Positions 1-8,294 of a DNA stretch of 12,724 bases are shown here, piece after piece. Below the pieces are notes generated by a model, which saw only the letters and a list, made by a program, of their open reading frames with translations, was not told the origin of the DNA and did no database searches. Numbering within the stretch: the stretch's first letter is position 1; every line of letters begins with the position of its first letter. Source of the DNA: Beroe ovata (taxonomy: Eukaryota; Ctenophora; Nuda; Beroida; Beroidae); NCBI GenBank assembly GCA_946803715.1, contig CAMPET010000052.1, forward strand, positions 22,683 to 35,406, given 5' to 3'. The translations under genes and the position numbers were made by a program.

Positions 1-22
1 TGTGTGTGTGTGTGTGTGTGTG
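1..22. repeat. TG dinucleotide microsatellite
   Basis: Eleven TG units open the window and may extend to its left. It is simple sequence typical of animal genomes and has no coding signal. Confidence 0.95.
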
Positions 23-746
23 CTACTGTTTCTGTGGAAACGCGAACAATCGCATTACATTGGTCATTTCCTCACGTACGTCACTGTCTCTCTCAAACAA
101 GCTGTAACTCCCACTCCGAGACACTATAGCTCTTCCCGACACGCCCTAAACCGATAAACCGTTCTTTTCCTCAAAACCTATTCGCCCGATCCCACCGTTA
201 TATATAGACGATCATATGTACCATGAAGTGCAAGTTTTAGCCAGTCACATATATATATGCGTTGTTGTGCTAGACATATAATATAGAGTGGTAGGACGCT
301 TTAGTATAGATGAAACTTTTTCTCTCAGATATATAGCAGACTTAAGGTAGATATACCTGATAAATTATACCTAAAGTACCATTCCATATAGACATAATGT
401 ATGCATGTATGTTTCACAGTATGCATAAGTAGTAGACTCGAGCCTTCCTACACCACACTTAAGTTTTAGAAGTTCTCTAAAAATACCTTCTTTTTCTTGC
501 TGGTTCGATAAGAAATTGTAAGTATTTGCGAATGCCTTTGCTCATCTTCAATTGACTTGGAGCATTTTCTTACAGGAATCCGAGTTGCCTATTCTAAGGT
601 CTAGAACTTTTGTACAGCATAATAATATGAACTTGTGTCCGAATGTATACTTGCAGATTTCGAATACCGAGAAATCTGAAATCTGAGCATGAGTCCATTG
701 ATATTCGCATAAAATATTTCCCTGTGTTTGGAATCCTATTATTTGC
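23..746. other. Non-coding stretch upstream of the tail-anchored protein gene
   Basis: I see no supported gene here. The sequence is AT-rich, with short ATATAT runs (around 200-260 and 330-370). The open frames on the minus strand are short and lack splice or protein-like context. It should contain the promoter and 5' UTR of the downstream plus-strand gene, but no core promoter element can be placed with confidence. Confidence 0.5.
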
Positions 747-820
747 ATCTTACTGTCTCTAAGGAGTCGCTAATACCACTCTTCGCACATCTATAGGGCC
801 ACACACAAGGGATATGAGGC

Positions 821-901
821 ATGATGGACTTGAGGAGGTCAGTGTCAGACGATGCAGGGAAGTCAGTGTCTGCAGAACAGAGAAAGAAAGCTGCACTCAT
901 G
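821..901 (+). CDS. Coding exon 1, left copy, of the tail-anchored protein gene
   Basis: This is a 27-codon exon from ATG to the donor ATG|GTAAAG at 902. An in-frame TGA lies at 815-817, only one codon upstream, so translation should start here. The second ATG (824) has the better context, with A at -3 and G at +4. The peptide begins MMDLRRSVSDDAGKSV and ends in a basic stretch. Compared with the right copy (1498-1578) there are four base differences, all at third codon positions and all synonymous in this frame. That strongly supports this frame over the longer open frame starting at 814. Confidence 0.75.
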
Positions 902-1150
902 GTAAAGATGCCATGCATAATATGTGCCACATAGTATGCCATATATCTGCCACAAAGTATGCCATATATCTGTCACAAAGTATGCCATATATCTACCACA
1001 AAGTATGCCATATATCTGCCACAAAATGTGCCGCAAAGTATGCCATATACCTGCCGCAAAATGTGCCGCAAAGTATGCCATATACCCGCCACAAAGTGTG
1101 CTATATATCTGCCACAAAATGTGCCCCAAAGTATGCCATATACCCGCCAT
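902..1150 (+). repeat. Composite 23-bp/12-bp minisatellite, left copy
   Basis: The array proper runs from about 935 and is built from 23-bp units (AGTATGCCATATATCTGCC plus CACAA) interspersed with 12-bp units of the type AATGTGCCGCAA. It lies in intron 1, right after the exon 1 donor. Units differ by a few substitutions. The open frames running through it in several phases arise because the unit lacks stop codons and are not genes. Confidence 0.9.
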
Positions 1151-1354
1151 TGACATTTTGCATATGTGGCCAGTGGTCAAAATTGTTGAATTCTGAGCAT
1201 CTTGATCTTTCCTTGCTTGTGTCCTTGGTTTTAGATTTTCCCGCAAACACATAATGCTGCAGTATCAAAAAATGATCCCTAGTACCTACATTGTACTATC
1301 TATAGTACCTACATTGCTACTTGGACTAATGGACTGTACCTGTACTGGGACTTC

Positions 1355-1422
1355 CACTGACTGTTGCTGGCTCACTGATTGTTGCTGGCATACTGGTTGT
1401 TGCTGGCTCACTGGTTGTTGCT
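1355..1422 (+). repeat. 18-bp minisatellite, left copy, truncated at the N
   Basis: About four degenerate copies of an 18-bp unit of the form CACTGATTGTTGCTGGCT. It breaks off at the N at 1423. The corresponding array in the right block is longer. Confidence 0.85.
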
Positions 1423-1497
1423 NATCTTACTGTCTCTAAGGAGTCGCTAATACCACCCTTCGCACATCTATAGGGCCACACACAAGGGATATGAGGC

Positions 1498-4400
1498 ATG
1501 ATGGACTTAAGGAGATCAGTGTCAGACGATGCAGGGAAGTCAGTGTCTGCAGAACAGAGGAAGAAAGCAGCACTCATGGTAAAGATGCCATGTATAATAT
1601 GTGCCACATAGTATGCCGTATATCTGTGCCCTAGTATGCCATATATCCACCACAAGGTATGCCATATATCTACCACAAAGTATGCCATATATCTGCCACA
1701 AAATGTGTCGCAAAGTATGCCATATATCTGCCACAAAATGTGCCGCAAACTATGCCTTATACCCGCCACAAAGTATGCCATATACCCACCATATTGCTTC
1801 ATCGAGGAAGATATCAATGCCATGTGGCCACTGGCCAGTGGCCAAAATTGCTGAATTCTGAGCATCGTGATCTTTCCTTGCTTGTGTCCTTGGTTTTAGA
1901 TTTTCCCGCAAACACCTACTGCTACAGTATCAAAAAATGATATCTAGTACCTACATTACTACTTGGACCTGTAATGAGATCTCTACTGATTGTTGCTGGC
2001 TTCACTGATAGTTGCTGCTACACTGATTGTTGCTGGTTCACTGGTTGTTGCTGGCTCACTGATTGTTGCTGGCTCACTGATTGTTGCTGATTCACTGACT
2101 TGGTTGCTGTTTCTGTCTCCTCAGATGAGCGCTGAGTATCATTCTTGATCAGGAGCAGCCTGTAGAAACAACTGTGTCATGATTAGCATACACACGAGCA
2201 TTGAGCATAGAAATGTCATTGTGCTAATATAGTTTCTCTAGTATCGGTCGTGACTATAGTATCAGTCGTGACTACCAGTCACTTATATATCGTACCCAGT
2301 CACTGCAGTCACAGCAGTTCCAAAGTTACCAATCTTCAGACTATTTACAAAGGCTCTGATAACCACATATTATAGCAAGGCTCTGACCAGTTTTCTTGTT
2401 CCCTGCCATTGCAAATGCCCGATGCCATTGCATATGCCCGATGCCATATATGTCATATAGCACAAGAACAATATATTCCACGATCAAAACACACACATAT
2501 TATGTTTAGATCCATACGTCAGAAGCTGATAGATAAGTGTAGATATATGGGCGCATAATAGGTGATCAATCGATTTCTAAATACTTCGTGCTTTCCAGTA
2601 CGAGCATAGACCATTTTTCGGGGGAATATTTTTTCAGTTTTCATTCGCTCATGTTTTTAGTTGTTTTACCTTCTTTTTTTTACTCCCCTGGTAAACCACT
2701 TAGAGACATTTTAGTAATAAAACGGTCTCGGGATAATTGAAAAAGTGAACCATTTCTTGATCCGGAAATAGAATCTATTGTTTTTAAAAGAAAGAGAGAG
2801 AACCGATATTTTTGTCTTGTTTCATGGCTGCTTCATGTCTATTAAAGTCGCTTCCGTTGTTGGAGTTTTCTTTTGTTTTTTCGAATGAAAAGCAAAGTTA
2901 AAGCATGACCACCCAGTTAAGTATTTTCATTGTTTTTCCTCGTCATTATTATACAGCCCCACGTTATTAGCACTGCCAATTCGTTAATCATCATGACGTT
3001 TATCTCAGCACGTCATTGAATAACAGTAACACTGTCCAGCACAAACTGGCTAACACTGATACCATGACGCCATGTTAACATTCATGATTTCATGTTATCA
3101 TTGTTATTATTGTTAACATTGGCATGATGTTCACATGTTAACACTCTCTATAGGTACCTGTTATCACTCATCGGTTGAGTGCACTCCGAGCCAGGAGCAT
3201 GTCACTGGACGCGTCCCCTGAGAAATCTCCAACCCCCTCACTTGTGGGTGAGTTACCATGGTAACCATACTAGTAACCATACTGGTAACCATACTGGTTA
3301 AAGTAGTCCTATACAGAGAAGTGATATGGTAACCATACTGGTTAGAGTAGTCCTATTCAGAAGTGATATGGTAACCATACTGGTTAAAGTAGTCCTATAC
3401 AGAAGTGATATGGTAACCATACTGGTAAGAGTAGTCCTATTCAGAAGTGATATGGTAACCATACTGGTTAAAGTAGTCCTTTACTGGAAGCCTTCTTCAG
3501 AATACTGGTCGACTTCCCTTGAATATCCTGACTCTTGAGTATGATTATGAGTACAAACTATAAGTAGGTAGAAACCAAAAACGTAGGTGGAAACCAAAAT
3601 TAAAAACTAATAAACATAATCTACAGCAGAGTGAGAAATGATATTTTGTTGACTGAGTACCTGGCTCCTAGCCCTCTGATCCCTGCTGTTGGCCTACTTA
3701 TTAGATAGATCCCATGATTCAAGACATCCACGACCATATCCATAGCTATTCCTGTTAAATTGTAGAATTGAACAGCTATTTGAAAATTGAAATTGAGTAT
3801 CATTGAAAATTTAATCTTTTTGGGGGCTCACTTCATCATTCTTTCCCCGTTAGACAATATAACATAGGTCATTTCAGACTCTCTTCTATCGGTGAAGCCT
3901 GATCTTCAATCTCTCGTCATGGAAAACGTGAGTCAACATAAACCATGCATCCCCCATGATATGTATGTATGTATGTGTGTGTGTGTGTNGTGTGTGTGTG
4001 CGTTTCTGCACTAACGCAAGCCAGGGTTTAGTGGTTACATAATGATTATGTATGTTTGTATCCCATATAATATCCCACTACATGTGACTAATGGCCTGAT
4101 ATACTCTGCAGTAGGTACATGCCCTTGTTCAAAACCTGTTCCTCGCTTAAACCTTGGTTTTATCTAGGTTAAACCTAGGTTTTATATAAGTTAAACCTAG
4201 GTATATTTATAAGCTATAGGCTGAAACCATGACGTTACAGCTGAACAAGGGGTCCATATTTGCTAATGTGCTCAAATCTTCATTATTCCGATTTCATATT
4301 ACGTTGATTGGAAAGAACTATGATATATGACATGTATCTTAGATATAAACATAGTTAAATTGGTATCCAAGCAAATATATATCTCTTAATCGGTGGAATG

Positions 4401-5598
4401 CAGTCTGTTATATAGGAGATGCTGACGTAGTAGCCAAAGACAGCTCCTACTTTGGCTGTGTTTTTGAGAGTGGACACACGTACGGAAGTCACGAATGTAC
4501 GGATAAATACAAAGCCGGTATTGGATATTATGGGGGATATTTTTAGGAAAAACAAATTGGAACTTCCAGTTCAACTTTAACAGTTCAGATGAAGCTTTGA
4601 GTTGAGGTTATACAATATACATGAACGTTTTTTTTCTAAACCATGATTCAGGTTAACCACCAATGAGCTTTGAAAACATCGAACTGAAAGCAATAAAGAG
4701 ACTTTTCCAAAGATTTCTCATAAATTCCACCGATCTGAAGAAAGTATGTTTTCAAGTTTTCATCAATTCCTCCATGATAACAAATACACCTCAGATTAAG
4801 AAGAGGAATGAGGCGAAGAGGAAAGCCAGTGTGAATATCGGGAGCAAGTGGAAGTCAATGCAAGGGCTGGAGGAGGAGAATGAGAACGCCGCCGCCGCCC
4901 AGGTACACTCGGCCGGGATATAATGTCGTCACTGATCAGTGATCATACTGTAGCCACTATATATAGCCACTAGCCAGTTATAGTAGATGTGACCATTGTC
5001 AATGAATTTCCATGCAAATCATTCCCCTCAGGCAAATGGGCATGCTGATCAACCGAAGCCCACTCTACAAGCTCTCGTCAAACCATCCATAGACACTGTC
5101 AAGTCTCCATTCGAAGGGGCCTCCCTGTCCAAACCCGCGTTTGAACTGGCAAAGCCTGCACCAGCTCCCTTAGAGTCACTGCGGTCTGCACTCATCGAGC
5201 CTAGCCTCAATAAATCGCCATTCGAATCGCTGAAACCCGCGTTCGAGCCGTTAAAACCCTCATTTGAGACACCGAAACCCGTCTCAAGATCACCATTCGA
5301 GACAAGCAACCCAGCTCCACAGCCCTCATTCGAGAACGTCAGACCGACGATCGAAGCGGTTCGACGAAGTATCGAAGCGATGAGACCGAGATCCAGCATG
5401 CCGGCATCGGGAGCTGGGAACATGAGCAAAATGTCGGCAGCCGAGTCTGACGATCTGTACACGTGTCATATGAAGATCGGGAAACTGGTAACGGAAAATC
5501 AGTCGCTCATGTTCAAACTGAAGGAGGCGGAGTTTAATATGAAACTCCTCGCCATTACCAACTTCTTCTTTGTATGCTTGACCGTGCTTTTGATATGA
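1498..5598 (+). CDS. Tail-anchored coiled-coil protein of unknown family, 5 exons
   Basis: I do not recognise the family. Proposed coding exons are 1498-1578 (or its copy 821-901), 3154-3247, 3878-3927, 4795-4902 and 5032-5598. All introns are GT-AG and the phases match in succession (0, 1, 0, 0). The exons sum to exactly 900 nt, 299 residues plus stop. Residues 1-75 are Ser/Arg-rich and probably disordered. Residues 76-111 are basic, then acidic, ending in a short Ala run. Residues about 136-231 carry at least seven degenerate SPFE/KPAFE/KPSFE motifs. About 257-282 is a predicted coiled coil (MKIGKLVTENQSLMFKLKEA). Residues 283-299 are a hydrophobic segment at the extreme C-terminus. This is the architecture of a tail-anchored protein facing the cytosol, on ER, mitochondrial or another membrane; mitochondrial fission factor has a similar plan, but I see no sequence match. 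The exon 2 acceptor at 3153 is the weakest joint. An AATAAA follows at 5835. Confidence 0.72.
1610..1786 (+). repeat. Composite 23-bp/12-bp minisatellite, right copy
   Basis: The same 23-bp and 12-bp unit types as in the array near 935-1146, with different copy number and order, sit at the same distance from the second exon 1. Length polymorphism of this kind is expected between alleles. Confidence 0.9.
1983..2095 (+). repeat. 18-bp minisatellite, right copy
   Basis: Six or so units of CACTGATTGTTGCTGGCT type in direct tandem. It lies inside intron 1 and has no coding significance. Confidence 0.88.
3254..3483 (+). repeat. 42-bp minisatellite inside intron 2
   Basis: The array begins six bases after the exon 2 donor (3248) with three short GTAACCATACTGGT units. 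It then runs as about five 42-bp units (ATGGTAACCATACTGGTTAA, then AGTAGTCCTATACAGAAGTG plus AT). Successive units alternate TATACAG and TATTCAG, giving an 84-bp higher-order period. Because 42 is a multiple of 3 it carries a long open frame (from 3326) of 14-residue repeats. That frame is intronic and probably not translated. Confidence 0.9.
3484..3877 (+). other. Remainder of intron 2
   Basis: No feature is seen apart from the acceptor ATTTCAG at 3871-3877. The minus-strand open frame at 3621-3803 has no splice or family support. Confidence 0.5.
3928..4794 (+). other. Intron 3 with TG repeat, N and palindromic 22-bp doublet
   Basis: The donor GTGAGT at 3928 and acceptor ACACCTCAG at 4786-4794 delimit it. 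A TG microsatellite at 3966-4010 is interrupted by a single N at 3989, probably a contig join. A 22-bp tandem doublet with palindromic cores lies at 4156-4199. The rest shows no gene signal. Confidence 0.65.
4156..4204 (+). repeat. Two 22-bp tandem units with palindromic core
   Basis: Two units of GGTTTTATNNANGTTAAACCTA type in tandem. The junction forms the perfect palindrome AAACCTAGGTTT (4171-4182), and CTAGGTT-A-AACCTAG overlaps it, so the segment can form a short cruciform. Confidence 0.8.
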
Positions 5599-6120
5599 TT
5601 TGAGACAAGCTTAGCGATAACTAAACGTTGAGTCAAATTTTGTAATTAGAAGTTGATTAAGAAGCATTGATTTGATCGCAGATTCTTTAAATTTTGAAAT
5701 GTGTTACCCGAAATTCAACTTCGATATTATGTGACGCTGAATATTAAAATTAATTTGAATCTAAAGAGTCAGAGATTAAAAACTTTTATAATTTGAGTAC
5801 AGATTGGATATTAAATAGTTGCGAGTATTAATTGAATAAATCATGATTGTGTTCTATTATTATACTCAGGAGTTTTCATTCGCTAAATTCTGAATAATTT
5901 GTTTGGCTTTCAGTTTCTAAAACATAGGTCAAGATCTTGACGCAATTAATTAACAATTGTCCGTTATGCTCAATTAGCTAAATTCTAACGTATTCTAATG
6001 GGTTAAATATGGTGTTGTATAACAGAGGTCGGTTAACATGAATCCATGGAGTCTGCCTAAAGACTTGTCTGCTACCCTAATCCTATCGTATTTCAGTCCA
6101 CTGATCGCGCCTAACTCTCT
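5599..6120 (+). other. 3' UTR and intergenic stretch
   Basis: AT-rich sequence following the TGA of the tail-anchored protein gene. The AATAAA at 5835-5840 is a reasonable polyadenylation signal, about 240 bases after the stop. No further gene is seen before the X-box region. Confidence 0.55.
5835..5840 (+). terminator. Candidate polyadenylation signal AATAAA
   Basis: Canonical hexamer on the plus strand about 240 bases downstream of the stop at 5598. Not tested against transcript data. Confidence 0.4.
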
Positions 6121-6143
6121 TTTCTAACCCAATATGTGCTCAT

Positions 6144-6181
6144 AGCAACACTCGGCAACCGTTGCAGGTTGCTAAAGCAAC
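6144..6181 (+). promoter_or_regulatory. RFX X-box cluster with perfect palindrome GTTGCT-AA-AGCAAC
   Basis: Positions 6168-6181 read GTTGCTAAAGCAAC, a perfect inverted repeat of the RFX half-site GTTGCT with the preferred two-base spacer. Additional half-sites sit just upstream: AGCAAC at 6144-6149, GGCAAC at 6154-6159, and GTTGC at 6161-6165 (together GCAAC-C-GTTGC, 6155-6165). RFX factors activate ciliary genes through such sites in animals. It lies about 390 bases upstream of the start codon of the Sp17-like gene, consistent with its promoter. Binding itself is inferred. Confidence 0.7.
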
Positions 6182-6567
6182 ACGCACACACACACACACT
6201 GTACAATGTGCATGCTACATTTAATCTGTGTGTGTATGAGAGATGCATGATTAGTGTTTTTACGAACAGTTGCTTGTCGCACATTGTGCTACTTGTACGC
6301 CGGAAAGATATACCTTCTGCATACATACAGTGTGATCATAATTTGTTGTGTTTGTTGTGTTAGAACTGTTTGGTTGTGATCGAAATTGGTCAATCAAGTT
6401 GCCTTTTCCCAGTCAATTTGCAACAATTCGCTTGATTGGTTTGCTAAACTTTTCTCCCGAATAAGTTTTGCCTAACTTAAGTTCTTAGTTCTTATGTGTA
6501 GTTAAATGCTCATCAAATTTGGATACTCAATCATTTAATTTATAATAATTGTCTCCTAGAAGTAGAG
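6182..6567 (+). other. Probable promoter-proximal region and 5' UTR of the Sp17-like gene
   Basis: It starts with a short CA run (6181-6200) next to the X-box and continues as AT-rich sequence. No coding exon was found here. The open frame beginning 6136 runs through the X-box and is not credible. Confidence 0.45.
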
Positions 6568-7061
6568 ATGCTCCCCGAAAAAGCTTATTTCCAAGTGTCC
6601 ATCCCCAAAGGTTAGTCCGAGTAGAGAACACTATTATCAGTAATCAGCAGCCGACAACCGTCATCACTATCTAAACAACAACCTAGCAACCTAGCAACAT
6701 TTACATCTTCATAATGTCATAAAAACAACCTCTCTCAAATCATGATAATGCTGCAAAACAAGCTTGATGCCATAGTAACTAAACGTCATGATAACGCCTT
6801 GACAACACCACAGTGCCAAAATGCCCGCATTATAATGCCACTATCATCATAATGCCCACATCACAATGCCACGTTTCCACAGGACTGGACGTGATCCTTA
6901 ACGCTGTCTCCAAGGAAGTACTCCGCCAACAACCGAGTGAAGCGGATGTCCTGAAGGTGGTAGCGATGTATCTGAAGAGGGAGTTGACACTGCGTGAGAC
7001 GGGGGGAGAGAGTGAGATTGATACGCTCATTAAGAAGAGAACTGAAGTGGCGGAGGAATAG
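6568..7061 (+). CDS. Minimal RIIa/R2D2 (Sp17-like) docking-dimerisation protein, 2 exons
   Basis: Exon 1 is 6568-6610 (ATG to donor G|GTTAGT) and exon 2 is 6883-7061 (acceptor TTTCCACAG, stop TAG). The intron is phase 1 and the spliced frame gives 73 residues. Residues about 9-50 fit the R2D2 pattern known from Sp17, CABYR, ropporin and PKA RII: an aromatic/IP-x-G lead (FQVSIPKG), then LDVILNAVSKEVLRQQP, then a second amphipathic helix ending in MYLKREL. These domains form a four-helix dimer that binds AKAP helices such as those of radial spokes and the sperm fibrous sheath. Two extra residues seem to lie between QP and helix 2. Sp17 is about twice as long and adds an IQ motif; here the protein stops soon after the domain with an acidic/basic tail. 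Function in motile cilia or sperm is inferred from family and X-box. Confidence 0.82.
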
Positions 7062-7215
7062 CGAGCAATGATCATGGACTCATCGTGCACTGATCATGGA
7101 CTCATCATGGACTCATCATGGATTGATCATGGACTAATCCTGGATTGATCAATGATCATGAATTGATCATTGATTGCTCATTATAGATCATGAATTGGCC
7201 ATTGATCAGTTAATT
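7062..7215 (+). repeat. Degenerate TGATCATGGACTCATCA-type repeats in the 3' UTR
   Basis: It directly follows the stop codon. TGATCATGGA, CTCATCATGGA and TGATCATGAATTGATCA motifs recur at 12-25 base spacing. Many are self-complementary around TGATCA, so the transcript could fold on itself. Confidence 0.75.
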
Positions 7216-7468
7216 GAGGAGGAACAATCAGAGAAATGAACTATGTCGATAACATATCAGACATTTTAACTGCGTTGAACCAAAATCAGGAACTTTTCAT
7301 GATCGGATTAATTTCAGTATTATAATTGTACCATATTGTACAGGTCATAGAAGTTCATGCACAGGCCTCATTGATGATTGTTGATTTTGAAACCATTTTG
7401 CCCTATTTAGGTTGAAACCCAAAAAAGTCCGCCCGATTGATGGAAAAAGCTGTTGTATAAATATTGCA

Positions 7469-7474
7469 AATAAA
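7469..7474 (+). terminator. Candidate polyadenylation signal AATAAA
   Basis: Canonical hexamer about 410 bases after the stop of the Sp17-like gene. Position is plausible but not tested. Confidence 0.35.
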
Positions 7475-7971
7475 TAATTTAACAAATCTTTCGTATGATT
7501 AAGTTAAAAACAATACAAAAACATGTCATTTGGGTGTGGTCGTGAGTATAAAAGTGCAGCTGCCAGCTTTTTGAATGAATTGAATACTATGGGGATTGTA
7601 ACCTCGACCGATTATTTAAAAAGAAGATTTTTTGGGTTAAAACCCCCAAATCTATAACCTATATAGTACCTGATTTCTTCACAGCGAGATATTACAGTGA
7701 GATGCTTCTTGTGAGGGCACTGAAAATGAGTGGGTGTTGTGGGCAACATATTGTGGCAAGTGTTGTGACATTGCCACAATGTGCCATAATGTGGCAAACT
7801 AAGAAAAGAATTGTTTTATTATCCACTGAATTGTGGATATATTTCAATGAATGTACGTGATAGGATCGTTTACATTCTCAAAATGAGTGTGAAATTGGTA
7901 TTAATATAAAAGCGTGAAATTATTTACAAATATAACAAATAGTATTTACAAAAGTCACGGTTAACTTAAGT

Positions 7972-8033
7972 TTGGTGTGGTCAAGTGAACAGTCACTTAA
8001 GTTCGGTGTGGTCAAGTGAACAGTCACTTTTTA
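7972..8033 (+). repeat. 31-bp tandem doublet
   Basis: Two near-identical 31-bp units beginning ACTTAAGTTTGGTGTGGTCA, followed by AGTGAACAGTC. They differ only at the T/C after ACTTAAGTT. The core GGTGTGGTC also occurs at about 7531 and 12428. Confidence 0.88.
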
Positions 8034-8113
8034 TCAGACTCTGACTGTGTTACTCAACAGTTCTTCCTTCTCATCGCCAAATCGGTGGAAAGAGAATAAT
8101 CCGGCTCCAGCAT

Positions 8114-8294
8114 CACGTGTTAGAGTCTTATTTTTCGTCAAAAGGAAGGAAATACGATCCTGCTCGAGTAAGAGTCCTCTTTTCCGGTGGATTTCATGAC
8201 GTCATCACTGGTAACCACAATAACGCACTCCGATTGGATGAAGTAAATCACGTGAAAAAGTCCTGCTCTCTGATTGGAGGAGGACAGTCACGTG
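8114..8294. promoter_or_regulatory. Promoter-like cluster: CRE, three E-boxes, two CCAAT boxes
   Basis: A perfect CRE (TGACGTCA) lies at 8197-8204. CACGTG boxes lie at 8114, 8249 (within palindromic TCACGTGA) and 8289. Inverted CCAAT boxes (ATTGG) lie at 8233 and 8273. The ATTGG to CACGTG distance is 16 bases in both pairs, and the two pairs are exactly 40 bases apart. NF-Y plus USF/TFE-type bHLH sites with a CRE are typical of animal core promoters. No gene start is visible nearby on either strand, so the target is unknown. Confidence 0.5.

Larger units (their letters stand above)
747..1422 (+). repeat. Left copy of a ~0.65 kb repeated block
   Basis: This block starts at the ATCTTACTGTCTCTAAGG stretch at 747. 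It matches, in the same order, the block starting at 1424 immediately after the single N at 1423. Shared elements in order are a 5' flank, coding exon 1, a 23-bp minisatellite, a unique stretch with about seven differences in roughly 110 bases, and an 18-bp GTTGCTGG-type minisatellite. The end of the left copy and the start of the right copy coincide with the N. I infer two overlapping allelic contig ends placed side by side. A real tandem duplication cannot be excluded. Confidence 0.85.
1424..2095 (+). repeat. Right copy of the ~0.65 kb repeated block
   Basis: It is the diverged partner of 747-1422. It begins at the first base after the N and carries its own coding exon 1 (1498-1578), 23-bp minisatellite (about 1610-1786), the stretch around 1850-1965, and a longer 18-bp minisatellite (about 1983-2095). 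The 18-bp array continues past the point where the left copy stops, as expected if the left contig simply ended inside it. Confidence 0.85.
1579..3153 (+). other. Intron 1 of the tail-anchored protein gene
   Basis: This stretch contains no further exon I can support. It holds the 23-bp/12-bp minisatellite (1610-1786), the 18-bp minisatellite (1983-2095), a 22-bp doublet around 2404-2450 (GATGCCATTGCATATGCCC type), and then about 700 bases of unremarkable AT-rich sequence with a GTTAACA-rich patch around 3070-3145. The acceptor at 3153 (ACACTCTCTATAG) has only a short pyrimidine tract. Confidence 0.6.
7216..8100. other. Intergenic stretch between convergent genes
   Basis: No gene is supported. 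It holds GTATAAAAG at about 7546, resembling a TATA box but without a convincing downstream gene, and a 31-bp doublet at 7972-8031. TTTATT at 7815-7820 (AATAAA on the minus strand) could terminate the minus-strand ZP gene. All of these are weak. Confidence 0.4.

Noticed and set aside
814-1254. 146-residue plus-strand open frame and overlapping 129- and 179-residue minus-strand frames with MPYICHKVCHIS-type repeats
   Set aside because: They are translations of the 23-bp minisatellite. Periods not divisible by three give similar peptides in several frames, and the exon 1 substitution pattern contradicts these frames.
3326-3538. 70-residue open frame of MVTILVRVV-type repeats
   Set aside because: It lies wholly in intron 2, in a 42-bp minisatellite, with no splice sites or start context.
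4663-4923. 86-residue open frame starting MSFENIEL
   Set aside because: It extends exon 4 of the tail-anchored gene upstream through its intron acceptor in the same frame. The exon 3927|4795 junction fits phase exactly, so the upstream part is probably intronic. A minor alternative start cannot be excluded.
5049-5462. 137-residue minus-strand open frame
   Set aside because: It is antisense to the repeat-rich last exon of the tail-anchored gene; no splice or family support.
8140-8270. Possible further minus-strand exon of the ZP gene (acceptor near 8260)
   Set aside because: A phase-compatible open stretch exists, but the acceptor is preceded by purines and the peptide shows no anchor, furin site or other support.
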